Below, one piece after another: positions 35,732 through 44,938 of a DNA stretch of 52,649 bases. Under the pieces are notes generated by a model. The model made no database searches, was not told where the DNA came from, and saw only the letters and a list, made by a program, of their open reading frames with translations. Within the stretch, counting starts at the first letter, position 1; every line of letters starts with the position of its first letter. The position numbers and the translations under genes are program-made. The DNA comes from Nitrospinaceae bacterium (GTDB lineage: Bacteria; Nitrospinota; Nitrospinia; Nitrospinales; VA-1): positions 1 through 52,649 of the forward strand of contig JAJDAZ010000059.1 in NCBI GenBank assembly GCA_029261595.1, read 5' to 3'.

Positions 35732-38356
35732 ATGCAAGTGATCACCACACATTTGAATGCAGATTTTGACTGCCTGGCGTCCATGGTGGCGGCGAAAAAA
35801 CTTTATCCGGAAGCCCGGATGGTTTTTTCCGGGTCTGCGGAAAAAATGGTGCATCAATATTTGCAGAAGAAGGGCTCCGCATTCGAAATATCCAGGATCA
35901 AGGAAATCGATCTGGAAAAAGTGTCTTTGTTGATTCTGGTGGACACGCAAAATCCTGCCCGAATCGGCGTTTTTCAATCATTGCTTTCAAAGCCGGGAGT
36001 CGAGGTTCATGTTTACGACCATCACCCGGAAGCGGGCAATGGGATTGAAGCGTCTAAAGCGGCCATCAAAAAACGCGGGGCGGCCACCACGATCATGGTG
36101 GAAATCCTTGCCGAAAATGGCCTCACCCTGAACAGCGAAGAATGTACCCTGATGGCATTGGGAATCCATGAAGACACGCATTCCCTGGTGTCTTCATCCA
36201 CCACTGCCGAAGATTTGTCCGTTTTGGCAGAACTTGTCCGGTCCGGGGCCGACTTGAATGTGGTGGCGGAATTCATTCAATCGCGATTGAACCAGGAACA
36301 GTTGGACATATTGAACGATCTGATCCGAAATATGGAATCACTCAATATCAATGGTGTGGACATTGCGATCGCCACCGCAACAGCGGATCATTTTGTTGAG
36401 GACCTGGCTTATGTGGTCAGCCGGGTGATGGAGCTGGAAAATCTCACTGCCCTGATTGTTCTGGTGCGTATGGACCGGCGGGTGTATTTTATCGGGCGAT
36501 GCCGGACCCAGGCCATTGATCTTGCTCTAGTGGCCGGGGAGTTTGGCGGCGGCGGCCACGCCAATGCCGCCTCTGCGAGCATTCGGGATATGACCCTCGT
36601 CCAGGTCCGGGAAAAGCTGTTGGCCATTCTGGAGGAAAAGGTAGCCCCACTTTCCCGGGTCGAAGATATCATGCAGTTCCCGGTGGTCACGGTTAATAAG
36701 GAGGATACCATTGAGACTATTGAAAAAACTCTGACCTTGTTCAACTTGAATACGCTGCCGGTGATCGAAAACCATGTCCCGGTCGGGTTGATCACCCGGC
36801 AGATCGTGGAAAAGGCCCTGCATCATAAACTGGGCGAGACCAGCACCCAGGATTTGATGATCCAGGAATTTTCCGTCACCGCTCCCGATGTTTATTTTAA
36901 AACCATTGCGCCGATTATTATTGAAGAGAAGCAAAAGCTCATTCCCGTCGTGGACAATGAAAGTGGCCAGTTGGTGGGCATTGTCAGCCGGGGTGACCTG
37001 CTTCGCGTTCTACAGGGGGATAGGAGCCAGGAGGAAAAATCCGGTGAATCCGGATGGGACAAAAGAGGCCATAAGAATGTCAAGAGCCTGATGAAAGAGC
37101 GGCTGGATAAAGAATTAATGGGTCTTTTTGAAGCCATCGCCAAAATGGGCGATGGAGACGATTGTTCTGTTTATGTCGTCGGAGGGTTTGTCCGCGATCT
37201 ACTGTTAGGCATCCGCAATCTGGACATTGATATTGTGGTCGAAGGGGATGGCATTGAATTTGCCAGGAAACTTGCGGCCCAGTTGAAGGCCAGGGTGAAG
37301 AGTCATGCCAAATTCGGCACGTCGGTCATTATTCTGGAAGACGGGTTCCGCATCGACGTGGCCACCGCGCGGATGGAATTTTATAAACATCCGGCGGCGC
37401 TTCCAACCGTCGAGAAAAGTTCCATTAAGGCCGACCTGTTTCGCCGTGACTTTACGGTCAACTGCCTAGCCATTCGATTGACGGGGAAGGACGCTTTCAC
37501 TCTCATAGACTATTTCAATGGGGAAAGAGACCTCAAGGACCGGGTGATCCGGGTGCTTCATAATTTGAGTTTCATCGAAGACCCTTCCAGGCTATTTCGT
37601 GCCATCCGGTTCGAGCAACGCAACCGGTTCACCATTGGCAAGCAGACAATCGCGTTCATGAAAATCGCGGTTAAAAAAAGACTCGTCGATGAATTGAGCG
37701 GTTGGCGCCTGTTAAATGAGATTATCCTCATTTTGAAGGAAGCCAAACCTGTGGCATGTGTCCGGCGCATGCGGGAACTTTTTCTCCTGGAGTTCATTTC
37801 TCCCGGGATGCTTGCGGAGGATCGCGGCCTGGAAATTCTGGACCGGGTGGAGGAGGTGTTGGCCTGGGCAAAAATAGTGCCCTTTGAAAAATCGCCTGAA
37901 ACGTGGTTCATTTATTTTTTAGGCTTGTTTTATGATCTTGACCAGCCGAAGTTTGTACAGGCAACAGAGCGGTTGAATGTGCCCATGCGGTTAAGAAAAC
38001 GGCTGGATATGGACCTTGAGAGCTGTGCGGACGCTAGACGTCTGTTGGCAACAAAAAAGGAATTGTCGCCTCCTGAGATTCACGATATTTTTTCTCCGCT
38101 TTCCCCGGAGGCGATCATATTGCTTTTGACAGAACTGGCCGATGACAGGGTCAATAAATACGCCACACTTTTTGTGACCCAATATCAGGGGCTGGCGAAA
38201 TTATCGCTCACTGGAGACGATTTGATCCGCATGGGCGTGAAGCCCGGCCCGGTATTCCAGGAAGTGTTCAAAGCTTTGCGTGACGCCAGGGTGAATGGCC
38301 AGGTGACTTCCAAAGAGGACGAAATCGCCCTGGTGGAAAAGCAGTTTCTGCAATGA
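35732..38356 (+). CDS. cca: tRNA CCA-adding enzyme with DHH and CBS domains
   Basis: 874 residues. Order seen: DHH phosphoesterase-like domain (THLNADFDCLAS and DHHPEAG), DHHA1-like region (EFGGGGHANAASASI), CBS pair (DIMQFPVVTVNKEDTI, NTLPVIENHVPVGLITR and LIPVVDNESGQLVGIVSRGDL), and class II tRNA nucleotidyltransferase head (YVVGGFVRDLLLGIRNLDIDIVV) with neck and tail helices. This long architecture is known in several lineages, including deltaproteobacteria, where CCA and A-adding activities may be split between two proteins. It adds or repairs the tRNA 3' end. CBS domains suggest nucleotide sensing. Confidence 0.92.
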   Translation: MQVITTHLNADFDCLASMVAAKKLYPEARMVFSGSAEKMVHQYLQKKGSAFEISRIKEIDLEKVSLLILVDTQNPARIGVFQSLLSKPGVEVHVYDHHPEAGNGIEASKAAIKKRGAATTIMVEILAENGLTLNSEECTLMALGIHEDTHSLVSSSTTAEDLSVLAELVRSGADLNVVAEFIQSRLNQEQLDILNDLIRNMESLNINGVDIAIATATADHFVEDLAYVVSRVMELENLTALIVLVRMDRRVYFIGRCRTQAIDLALVAGEFGGGGHANAASASIRDMTLVQVREKLLAILEEKVAPLSRVEDIMQFPVVTVNKEDTIETIEKTLTLFNLNTLPVIENHVPVGLITRQIVEKALHHKLGETSTQDLMIQEFSVTAPDVYFKTIAPIIIEEKQKLIPVVDNESGQLVGIVSRGDLLRVLQGDRSQEEKSGESGWDKRGHKNVKSLMKERLDKELMGLFEAIAKMGDGDDCSVYVVGGFVRDLLLGIRNLDIDIVVEGDGIEFARKLAAQLKARVKSHAKFGTSVIILEDGFRIDVATARMEFYKHPAALPTVEKSSIKADLFRRDFTVNCLAIRLTGKDAFTLIDYFNGERDLKDRVIRVLHNLSFIEDPSRLFRAIRFEQRNRFTIGKQTIAFMKIAVKKRLVDELSGWRLLNEIILILKEAKPVACVRRMRELFLLEFISPGMLAEDRGLEILDRVEEVLAWAKIVPFEKSPETWFIYFLGLFYDLDQPKFVQATERLNVPMRLRKRLDMDLESCADARRLLATKKELSPPEIHDIFSPLSPEAIILLLTELADDRVNKYATLFVTQYQGLAKLSLTGDDLIRMGVKPGPVFQEVFKALRDARVNGQVTSKEDEIALVEKQFLQ

Positions 38357-38455
38357 GGTTCAGTCGTTATCAAGGATTCAGAAGGGGGAAAGGGGTGTGA
38401 TATACTTTTATACGACTAATCTCAGTCATTCAAACAGCATTTTAAAGGGGCTCCT

Positions 38456-39040
38456 GTGGCAAGCATAGAATATTTGATCAAACAATTTTTGACCCCGGAT
38501 CGAAAGCATCTTGATCTCAGCAACCAGAATATTGGGGACAAAGGCGCCGTCACCCTGTCCAAGTCAAAAAGTCTCAGGCGGCTCACAAGGCTCAGTCTGC
38601 CGAACAATAATATCAGTGACGAAGGAGCGATCGCCATTGCCGAGTCGGATAATTTCAAGAATTTGTCCGACCTGGATTTTTACGGCAACGTGATCGGCGA
38701 CGATGGCGTGAAGGCGATTGCAACTTCGCAAAAGATGGCAAAATTGAGGAAGCTGAGTCTTTACGGAAACCTGGTCGAAGACGAGGGCGCGATCGCCATT
38801 GCGGAATCTGAAACGTTGTCCAAATTGAAGCACCTTTTTCTGACCTCCAACCGGGTGCGGCGCAAGGGTCTCGAGGCTTTGAAAAAAAGTAAATCGAGGA
38901 CACGGCTGTGTCATCTTTACATCGATGACATCGAAGATTTTATGTACCCGGAAGATTTTGAAGACGACGATGAGGCGACCAGTTGGGATGAATTGGAGGC
39001 CCAGGGCAAAAATTCAGGAAACGACGATTCGGAAGATTAA
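38456..39040 (+). CDS. Leucine-rich-repeat protein, cytoplasmic
   Basis: 194 residues from a GTG preceded by AAAGGGG. Five to six ~28-residue leucine-rich repeats of the RNase-inhibitor/RanGAP type, for example LTRLSLPNNNISDEGAIAIA and LRKLSLYGNLVEDEGAIAIA. No signal peptide. Tail highly acidic (YPEDFEDDDEATSWDELEAQ). A protein-protein binding role is expected. It sits 5 nt before a second, related LRR gene with a signal segment, so a pair with different locations is encoded. Confidence 0.85.
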   Translation: MASIEYLIKQFLTPDRKHLDLSNQNIGDKGAVTLSKSKSLRRLTRLSLPNNNISDEGAIAIAESDNFKNLSDLDFYGNVIGDDGVKAIATSQKMAKLRKLSLYGNLVEDEGAIAIAESETLSKLKHLFLTSNRVRRKGLEALKKSKSRTRLCHLYIDDIEDFMYPEDFEDDDEATSWDELEAQGKNSGNDDSED

Positions 39041-39045
39041 GATTT

Positions 39046-39612
39046 ATGATTCGAAAAAGATTTTCTAAACTCGTTCGGTCCTTAATTATACTGGTCTTTT
39101 TGGGCATCCCGTTCACCGGACACACCCAGATCGATCAAAAGGAACCCCTCGATTTTGAAAATATTTTTAAAGAAAGCCTGCAAAGAAGAGGAAAATTCCT
39201 GGATTTATCGGGCAAGAAGATCGGGGATGAAGGCCTCAAAATACTCGCCGAGCAGAAATGGCTGCAAAAAGTAACCAGGATCGAATTGCGATACAACGAC
39301 ATCACCGAAGAAGGCGCTGCCATTCTCACCCGGTTTCCCACCCTGCCAAAATTGAAGGCTCTGGTATTAAGACATAACTTCCTGGCCGACAACGGGGCGG
39401 TGACGCTCTCCAAAGCAGAAAACTTTCCCAATCTGGTGGAAATTCAATTGGGCTGGAACGAAGTCCGCGATGCGGGAGCGGTGGCGTTCGGGAACACCAA
39501 ATCGTTTCCTAAATTGAAAAAGCTGGATCTTAGGGGAAATTTTTTGTCGGACGAAACCAAAACAGAACTGAAGAAAAACCTGGCCCACCTGAAATCGCTG
39601 AAACTGTATTAG
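39046..39612 (+). CDS. Leucine-rich-repeat protein, exported
   Basis: 188 residues. N-terminal signal or anchor segment (MIRKRFSKLVRSLIILVFLGIPFTG), then four to five LRRs of the same RNase-inhibitor type: FLDLSGKKIGDEGLKILAEQ, VTRIELRYNDITEEGAAIL and LKALVLRHNFLADNGAVTL. It starts 5 nt after the stop of the cytoplasmic LRR gene, so both are one transcript. Paralogy is clear from shared repeat pattern and the DEGAxxIA-type tails. It is probably periplasmic. Confidence 0.85.
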   Translation: MIRKRFSKLVRSLIILVFLGIPFTGHTQIDQKEPLDFENIFKESLQRRGKFLDLSGKKIGDEGLKILAEQKWLQKVTRIELRYNDITEEGAAILTRFPTLPKLKALVLRHNFLADNGAVTLSKAENFPNLVEIQLGWNEVRDAGAVAFGNTKSFPKLKKLDLRGNFLSDETKTELKKNLAHLKSLKLY

Positions 39613-39645
39613 AGTCTGTCGACCTGAAAGTAATGTGCTATCGAT

Positions 39646-39686
39646 TTATGGGGCCCGCATAGCGTGGCTTCCTCCCGCGTAGCGGG
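39646..39686. repeat. CCCGCnTAGCGGG short repeat
   Basis: GCCCGCATAGCGTGGC and then CCCGCGTAGCGGG, matching the palindrome at 17855. It separates the LRR pair from the convergent small minus-strand gene and may act as terminator for it. Confidence 0.5.
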
Positions 39687-39929
39687 TCAAAAGCCCATCA
39701 CTCCGGAATCTTCATCGTAGAAAAACTTTTCCCCATTGGGTCCGTGGTAGGAGATTTCTTTCACTTCCCAAAGCTGTTTCTTTTTAACATCGGCTTCGGC
39801 GGCGCGGAATCGGCCTTTGTCTTCCCGTTGTAAGAGAAGGAATTTGTTGTTGTTATTTGAAATAATACTCCAAACAAAAAAATCACTTTCTACAGTTCCT
39901 TTTTCATAATCGATGCTGATGATATTCAT
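39687..39929 (-). CDS. Small conserved-looking protein of unknown function
   Basis: 80 residues. Start ATG at 39929 with GGAG 9 nt before it. Sequence MNIISIDYEKGTVESDFFVW, then WEVKEISYHGPNGEKFFYDEDSGVMGF. Acidic, soluble. Not recognised. It sits just downstream of the ctp-type protease gene (40 nt) but the two run in the same direction, so an operon is possible. Confidence 0.6.
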   Translation of the reverse strand: MNIISIDYEKGTVESDFFVWSIISNNNNKFLLLQREDKGRFRAAEADVKKKQLWEVKEISYHGPNGEKFFYDEDSGVMGF

Positions 39930-39969
39930 TCAAAAAACTCCATTTGCGGCAAATTGTCATACGGTTTAA

Positions 39970-41583
39970 TCAATAATGTATATTTGCCGCGATTTCTCTC
40001 GCTTTGTCAAGCGTTTGCTTCTTATTGGCGATGGTCAGATTATTGAGAAGCATATGCGCGAACCGGAGGTTGATATCCTTTCCGTCCTGTTCCAATGAAG
40101 CGCCCTTTTTTACCAGGGTCGGTTTCTTTTGTGTTTTAGCGTCGATTTCCTTGAAAAACTTTTCCAGGTCGGTTTCCCGGAGGCGGATGGAAGGCGTTTT
40201 TAAGCCCTTTTCTCCCTGGATGATACTTTCCGGCCCGATGGATTCCCCCGGCTCAATATCCTTGACGATTTTGATTTCAGGCACGATCCCATGTTCGGTG
40301 ATGTCGATGCCCGAAGGGGTGAAATATTTCGAGGTCGTGAGTCTCAGCCCGGACCCGTTGCTGATCCTGAAAATGGTTTGCACCGATCCTTTACCGTAGG
40401 AGTTTTCTCCGATGATCAGGGCTTTCCCGGAATCGCGGAGAGCTCCGGCAACGATTTCCGAAGCGCTGGCGCTGTGCCGGTTGATGAGGATGACCACCGG
40501 CATATGGAGCAGGCTGTTTTTATACTGCGCCCGGTATTCCTTGTAGTCGCTTTTTTTACGCCCCTGCGTGTAAACGATCATGCGGTTGCGGTAAAGGAAA
40601 TGACTCGCCACTTTGACCGACTGATTGAGCAGACCGCCGGGGTTGCCGCGCAAATCGAGGATGAAAGCCTTCACTCCATCCACTTTGGCCTGAGCCAGGG
40701 AATCTTTTAACTGGTCATTCGTCTGCTTGGAGAAGCTGTTGATCTTGATGTAGCCGATGCCCTGGTCAAGCGTTTGATACTCGACCGTTTCAATGGAAAT
40801 GATTTCGCGCGTCAGGGTGTAGGTCTGGCTATCTTTTTCAACCGGACGCTTGAGCGAAAGGGTGACTCTGGTGTTCGGATACCCTCTCAGAACTTCAGCC
40901 AGATCATGAATCTGCATTCCTTTGACGTCCTGGCCATTGACCTTGACAAAGATGTCATTGGGCAGAATTCCGGCACGGTGGGCCGGCCCGTTTTTCATGG
41001 TTTTGACGACCATGAGCTGTTCGTCCTTTTGCGTGACGATCATCCCCAGTCCGCCGTATTTTCCTTCCGTATCCCGCATGGACTTATCAAAAGAACTCTT
41101 GTCCAGAAACTGAGAATAAGGGTCCAGGGAATTCATGATGCCGATCACTGCGGCGGTTTCCAGTTCTTCCTTGGTATATTTCTCATTCGATTCATCGAGC
41201 AGGAAATAATAGACTTTTTTGAAAGAGGCCAAATCGTGTGCCTGATCGTAATTCAGGTCGTATTGAACCTGATATTTTTTGCCCTGGATCATTTGGCCGG
41301 CAGAGGTTTTTCTCACATTGAGACGGTCCTGACCTGCGGTGACCAGCATTTCATCAATGGCGGCAGAAAATAATCGTTTAAAATCAGGAGGATAGACATA
41401 TTTATCCGCAATCAAATCTATGACTTCGTCAAATAATTCAAGATCCTTATTGAAAAAGCCAGCGTGAGCCTCCGGTACCAGAGGGTTTTCCATCCAGGAA
41501 TTTCCCGAAGGAAAAACAAAAAGAACGGTGAGAAGCACCACTCCGATACCGCCTAAAAACCTCTTATGAATGGTTTTGGACAT
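39970..41583 (-). CDS. ctpA: C-terminal processing protease (S41)
   Basis: 537 residues with a signal peptide (about 40 residues). PDZ domain (MIVTQKDEQLMVVKTMKNGPAHRAGILPNDIFVKVNGQDV) and S41 core: catalytic Ser in INRHSASASEIVAGALRDSG and Lys in GENSYGKGSVQTIF, both CtpA-like. A long C-terminal tail follows. It trims C-termini of periplasmic proteins, often for envelope homeostasis. The length exceeds a minimal CtpA (400), due to N- and C-terminal regions. Confidence 0.93.
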   Translation of the reverse strand: MSKTIHKRFLGGIGVVLLTVLFVFPSGNSWMENPLVPEAHAGFFNKDLELFDEVIDLIADKYVYPPDFKRLFSAAIDEMLVTAGQDRLNVRKTSAGQMIQGKKYQVQYDLNYDQAHDLASFKKVYYFLLDESNEKYTKEELETAAVIGIMNSLDPYSQFLDKSSFDKSMRDTEGKYGGLGMIVTQKDEQLMVVKTMKNGPAHRAGILPNDIFVKVNGQDVKGMQIHDLAEVLRGYPNTRVTLSLKRPVEKDSQTYTLTREIISIETVEYQTLDQGIGYIKINSFSKQTNDQLKDSLAQAKVDGVKAFILDLRGNPGGLLNQSVKVASHFLYRNRMIVYTQGRKKSDYKEYRAQYKNSLLHMPVVILINRHSASASEIVAGALRDSGKALIIGENSYGKGSVQTIFRISNGSGLRLTTSKYFTPSGIDITEHGIVPEIKIVKDIEPGESIGPESIIQGEKGLKTPSIRLRETDLEKFFKEIDAKTQKKPTLVKKGASLEQDGKDINLRFAHMLLNNLTIANKKQTLDKAREIAANIHY

Positions 41584-41665
41584 AGGTACAGATCCTCATT
41601 TCAGTCGTCATGAGATTTCGCTAAGTGATCTTTAATCAATCAGATAACGGTTATTTTTGGATTAC

Positions 41666-42289
41666 TTAATTATAACTCAAAACGTCTTGAAAAATAAGGT
41701 CTAAATTTTTAGTCATTACATCCACATCCCCTTTTGACATGCTGGGGGTCACTTTTAATACGTCGTTTATGATGAGAGTCGGGGTTTCATTGGCATTGTA
41801 TTTCTTAGCTAAGTCCAGGCAATTCTGGACTTTTGCCTTGATTTTGGCCGATTGCATTCCCGTTTCCATCTCTTTTTCTATGCCATGGTCCTTGGCCAAA
41901 AATTTTATCACCCGGGTCTGAAAAATATTTATATTCAGCTTGAAATTAGTGTCAAAAAGCTCCTGAGTGAACTTTTCTTCCAACCCCAGTCCATCTGTTA
42001 TATAAAACGCCATTGAGGGGTAGGGGGTCTGATTACCCCAGTAAATGGGGAATTTTTTGTGATGCAGTTTGTCCTTATATTTGTCTCTCAGGTCTTTGGA
42101 GGTCTCCAGAAATTTGTAACAATGACCACAGGAGTAGTTGAAAAACTCTTGCAACTCAATGCTTTTAGCTCCCTTAAGTTTCTCAAGATCACCGATCACT
42201 TCATACTCGCCACGGATTTTATCCGCCGAATACGCGGGAGCCGGAATCAGGAATGTGAGTGCAACAAACAGGGGAAGAAGGTATTTCAT
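41666..42289 (-). CDS. DsbA-like thiol oxidoreductase
   Basis: 207 residues. Signal peptide (ending APAYS-A), active site C54-GHC57 (NYSCGHCYKF), and the cis-Pro loop (ANETPTLIIN). DsbA proteins form disulfides in periplasmic clients. CGHC is a somewhat less oxidising site than DsbA's CPHC. CTGGAG ribosome-binding site. Directly upstream, a palindrome typical of CsoR-type operators overlaps its probable promoter, so it may be copper- or sulfide-controlled. A separate DsbA-like domain occurs at 32341. Confidence 0.9.
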   Translation of the reverse strand: MKYLLPLFVALTFLIPAPAYSADKIRGEYEVIGDLEKLKGAKSIELQEFFNYSCGHCYKFLETSKDLRDKYKDKLHHKKFPIYWGNQTPYPSMAFYITDGLGLEEKFTQELFDTNFKLNINIFQTRVIKFLAKDHGIEKEMETGMQSAKIKAKVQNCLDLAKKYNANETPTLIINDVLKVTPSMSKGDVDVMTKNLDLIFQDVLSYN

Positions 42290-42313
42290 AAGTATCTCCA
42301 GGATATTGATTTG

Positions 42314-42329
42314 ATACCCCTATGGGTAT
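42314..42329 (-). promoter_or_regulatory. CsoR-type palindromic operator
   Basis: ATACCCCTATGGGTAT: ATACCC and GGGTAT are perfect mirror arms around CTAT. On the minus strand a TATAAAAT -10-like box lies 2-3 nt upstream, so the palindrome sits on the transcription start of the DsbA-like gene. Arms TACCC/GGGTA resemble known CsoR (copper-sensing) operators; no csoR gene is in the window. Confidence 0.55.
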
Positions 42330-42354
42330 TATTTTATAAGATTTTCCGTTAGGG

Positions 42355-43749
42355 TTAATGTTTTATTTTTCCCCAGTATTTTTCGAAATTGAACCGGGGA
42401 CTGTGATTTTTGACGTGGCACTGTTTACAAGCCTGTTTTGGGTCTTTCCCGAACCCTGCCGTAGGTACCTTGGAATGCTTGAGCGCGGGCCCGTGGCAAA
42501 CTTCGCATTGAACGTTCATGAGATCGGGGGTATCGATTTCGCTGATAAATCCTCCCGGATCGTTTAGCCCAACAACATGGCAAACAAGGCATTCGGGATC
42601 AAACGCCTTGTTGATCTTCCTCAATGTATTATAAGCCTTCCCGTGACGGGAATGTTCCCAGATTTTGTGGATTTTTGGATGACAGGTTTTGCAGGCCTTT
42701 TCTGTCCCGAACACATTTTTCTTCTTGCTCTTACGTTCGGACAAAGAGGCGAAGAACATGTCCTCCACTTCTTTATTGTATTTATCATACAATTGGACCA
42801 TTTCAGGGTCCAAAGAAATCTTGGAGCCCATAGGCACCATTTTGAGGTCAAACGATAACTCCCCCTGCGAGCCGATGATGACGCTCAGTTCTCCTATTTT
42901 TTGTCCCCTGGAGCCGGGCTGGACGAAAATCTTTCCGTCTTTTTGCACCGGTTGCATGTCAATGAGGTCGGTATCCTTCTCCATGTGGCCGTTGATGATC
43001 ACGTCCACACCGTCCACACCCAGAAATTTCAGGGCTTTTTCCCGTTTCATGTGGGTCAGGAGTACGACAAGATCGGGAGGCGTATTGCTGCCCTCCAGTT
43101 GACGCAATTGCGACTCAACTGCTTTTTTGGCGTCGATAATTTTGTCCTGGGCATGGCGGTTCCCGTAAAGCAAATCCGGGTCGGCCACAGCAAGGATCGC
43201 GGCACTTAAACCATTTTCAAAGCTCTTGACCCTTATCTGAGCCAATGGCCAGGAGTTCATTTCTATGTTGCTCAATAACCAGGGAAAGTTCTCTGCTTCC
43301 CGGAGGAAGGAATTCCCGTAAACAAAATCGTGGTCCCCCAGCATGACTGCGTCGTATTTCATTTCCCGCATGGCACGAAGCAGGTATTTTGCCTTCACCT
43401 TACCTTGCCGGGTGGGCTCTTTAAAGTTGTCGCCCGTGTCCACCAGGAGGACATTATTTGCCCCGGCCCGAACCTCCTTCAGATAACTCATGCGCCTCTC
43501 GAACCCGCCCTGGTCCTCCTCTTTGGCGCAACCGCAGGGCTTCAGCTCCGCCAGCGTATTGCCTGAAAAAATAATGTGGATTTGACCGGTCTTCTTAGCT
43601 ACAGAATCCTCCTTTGGGGAGGCGATGCAGGATGTGAAAAAGACGATAACCGACCAAAAAACCAGAAGGCCGACGGTTCTGGCCCTGCCCGAATGGGAAG
43701 CCGAAGGGTTGAAGGGTCGCAAAATTTTTCGCGTCAAAATTTCTATCAT
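42355..43749 (-). CDS. Metallophosphoesterase-tetraheme cytochrome fusion lipoprotein
   Basis: 464 residues. Lipoprotein signal (VGLLVFWSVIVFFTSC, lipobox Cys). The first domain resembles UshA/5'-nucleotidase-like phosphoesterases: FSGNTLAELKPCGCAKEEDQ, VDTGDNF, LGDHDFVYGN, LLTHMKREKA and GHMEKDTD. The C-terminal ~120 residues carry four CXXCH heme sites (CKTCH, CLVCH, CEVCH, CKQCH) of c554 type. The LKPCGC site is one where relatives may carry selenocysteine; here both codons are TGC. Likely a periplasmic redox or phosphoryl-linked enzyme; substrate unknown. Confidence 0.8.
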   Translation of the reverse strand: MIEILTRKILRPFNPSASHSGRARTVGLLVFWSVIVFFTSCIASPKEDSVAKKTGQIHIIFSGNTLAELKPCGCAKEEDQGGFERRMSYLKEVRAGANNVLLVDTGDNFKEPTRQGKVKAKYLLRAMREMKYDAVMLGDHDFVYGNSFLREAENFPWLLSNIEMNSWPLAQIRVKSFENGLSAAILAVADPDLLYGNRHAQDKIIDAKKAVESQLRQLEGSNTPPDLVVLLTHMKREKALKFLGVDGVDVIINGHMEKDTDLIDMQPVQKDGKIFVQPGSRGQKIGELSVIIGSQGELSFDLKMVPMGSKISLDPEMVQLYDKYNKEVEDMFFASLSERKSKKKNVFGTEKACKTCHPKIHKIWEHSRHGKAYNTLRKINKAFDPECLVCHVVGLNDPGGFISEIDTPDLMNVQCEVCHGPALKHSKVPTAGFGKDPKQACKQCHVKNHSPRFNFEKYWGKIKH

Positions 43750-43959
43750 CAGGGCATCATCCTTTTTATTACACATTCACAAGATTATCTAATATTGCCT
43801 GTCAAAGCAATGCAACTTAATCCGCCCCCCGACGTGAGGAGCAAGTGAGGGCAGGGTTCGCTCCTCTAACCAGCCTCCAGGCGGTTGGATTGCGGCGAAG
43901 CTCTTATATATCCGAAAAACTTTGGAACCTGTCACCATCCCTGATAGACTTTACAAATA

Positions 43960-44835
43960 ATGAGAAAATCAGAAATTCACATGCATTCGACGTTCTCGGA
44001 TGGGGAGTTCAGTCCCACCGAACTGGTTCGTATCGCGCGGCAAAATGGGGTTTCGATATTGTCCCTGACCGATCACGACACGTTTGAGGGCATCGAAGAA
44101 TTTGTGCAGGCAGCAAAAGGTACGGAAATCTCCGCTTTTCCGGGCATTGAAATCACCACCCAATATGGGGAGTTCAACGTTCATCTGCTGGCGTATTTCA
44201 AATCTCTGGACTCCATCGACACCGAACTTGCAGAAACAGTGGCCGCGATGTCTGAAAAACGGGTGCGCCGGATGCGGGAATTGATCGACCGTATCAACGG
44301 CGTGGTACCGGAAAAGTTCAAAGGCAAAATTCTTTTCGAGAATGTCCGGAAAGCGGCGGAAGGTGTGTTGGCCCGCCCGCACCTGGCGCGGGAAATGGTC
44401 CGGCTGGGAATCGTTCCGACGACGGGGCAGGCCTTCGAGAAGTACCTGGTGCAATACAATGTCGAACGAAAAAACCTTGATGTCCAGACCGCTATCGGCC
44501 TCATTCGGAGGTGTGACGGGGTTCCGGTGCTGGCGCATCCGGGAGAGCGGACTTATTCCCTGTATCACCCGGATAAGGGCAGAGACTATGAAGACATCCC
44601 CGCCCAACTGGAAGAATTGAAATCATTCGGCCTGCTGGGGTTGGAGTGCCTTTACCCCTACCATGAAAAAATCAAGAAAGTCGAGTTTTACACCAACCTG
44701 GCCAATAAAATGGATTTGATCGTGACCGGCAGTCGCGATTTCCACGGATTCACCACCTACCAGAAACCCGCCCTCCTCGGCACAACCCCTTTAAATGACG
44801 TATTTTTCGACCGATTCCAGGAAGCCTGGGGTTGA
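43960..44835 (+). CDS. PHP-domain phosphatase
   Basis: 291 residues, complete PHP domain: MHSTFSDGEFSP, LTDHDTFEGIEE, FPGIEI, and late DFHG. The family includes 3',5'-nucleoside bisphosphate phosphatase (RnaseAM/TrpH-like). Fits housekeeping turnover of nucleotides or RNA ends. It immediately precedes the bufferin operon but a 103-bp gap separates them and the operon has its own ribosome-binding site. Confidence 0.9.
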   Translation: MRKSEIHMHSTFSDGEFSPTELVRIARQNGVSILSLTDHDTFEGIEEFVQAAKGTEISAFPGIEITTQYGEFNVHLLAYFKSLDSIDTELAETVAAMSEKRVRRMRELIDRINGVVPEKFKGKILFENVRKAAEGVLARPHLAREMVRLGIVPTTGQAFEKYLVQYNVERKNLDVQTAIGLIRRCDGVPVLAHPGERTYSLYHPDKGRDYEDIPAQLEELKSFGLLGLECLYPYHEKIKKVEFYTNLANKMDLIVTGSRDFHGFTTYQKPALLGTTPLNDVFFDRFQEAWG

Positions 44836-44938
44836 TCGAAAATTATCCTAAAAAAAGTGTAAGGTTGAGTTCCTCCCTTCCGACATGACTCCAGTCTAAA
44901 ATTACGTGTTTTTTTAATCGTTATTTTTTGGAGGCCTC

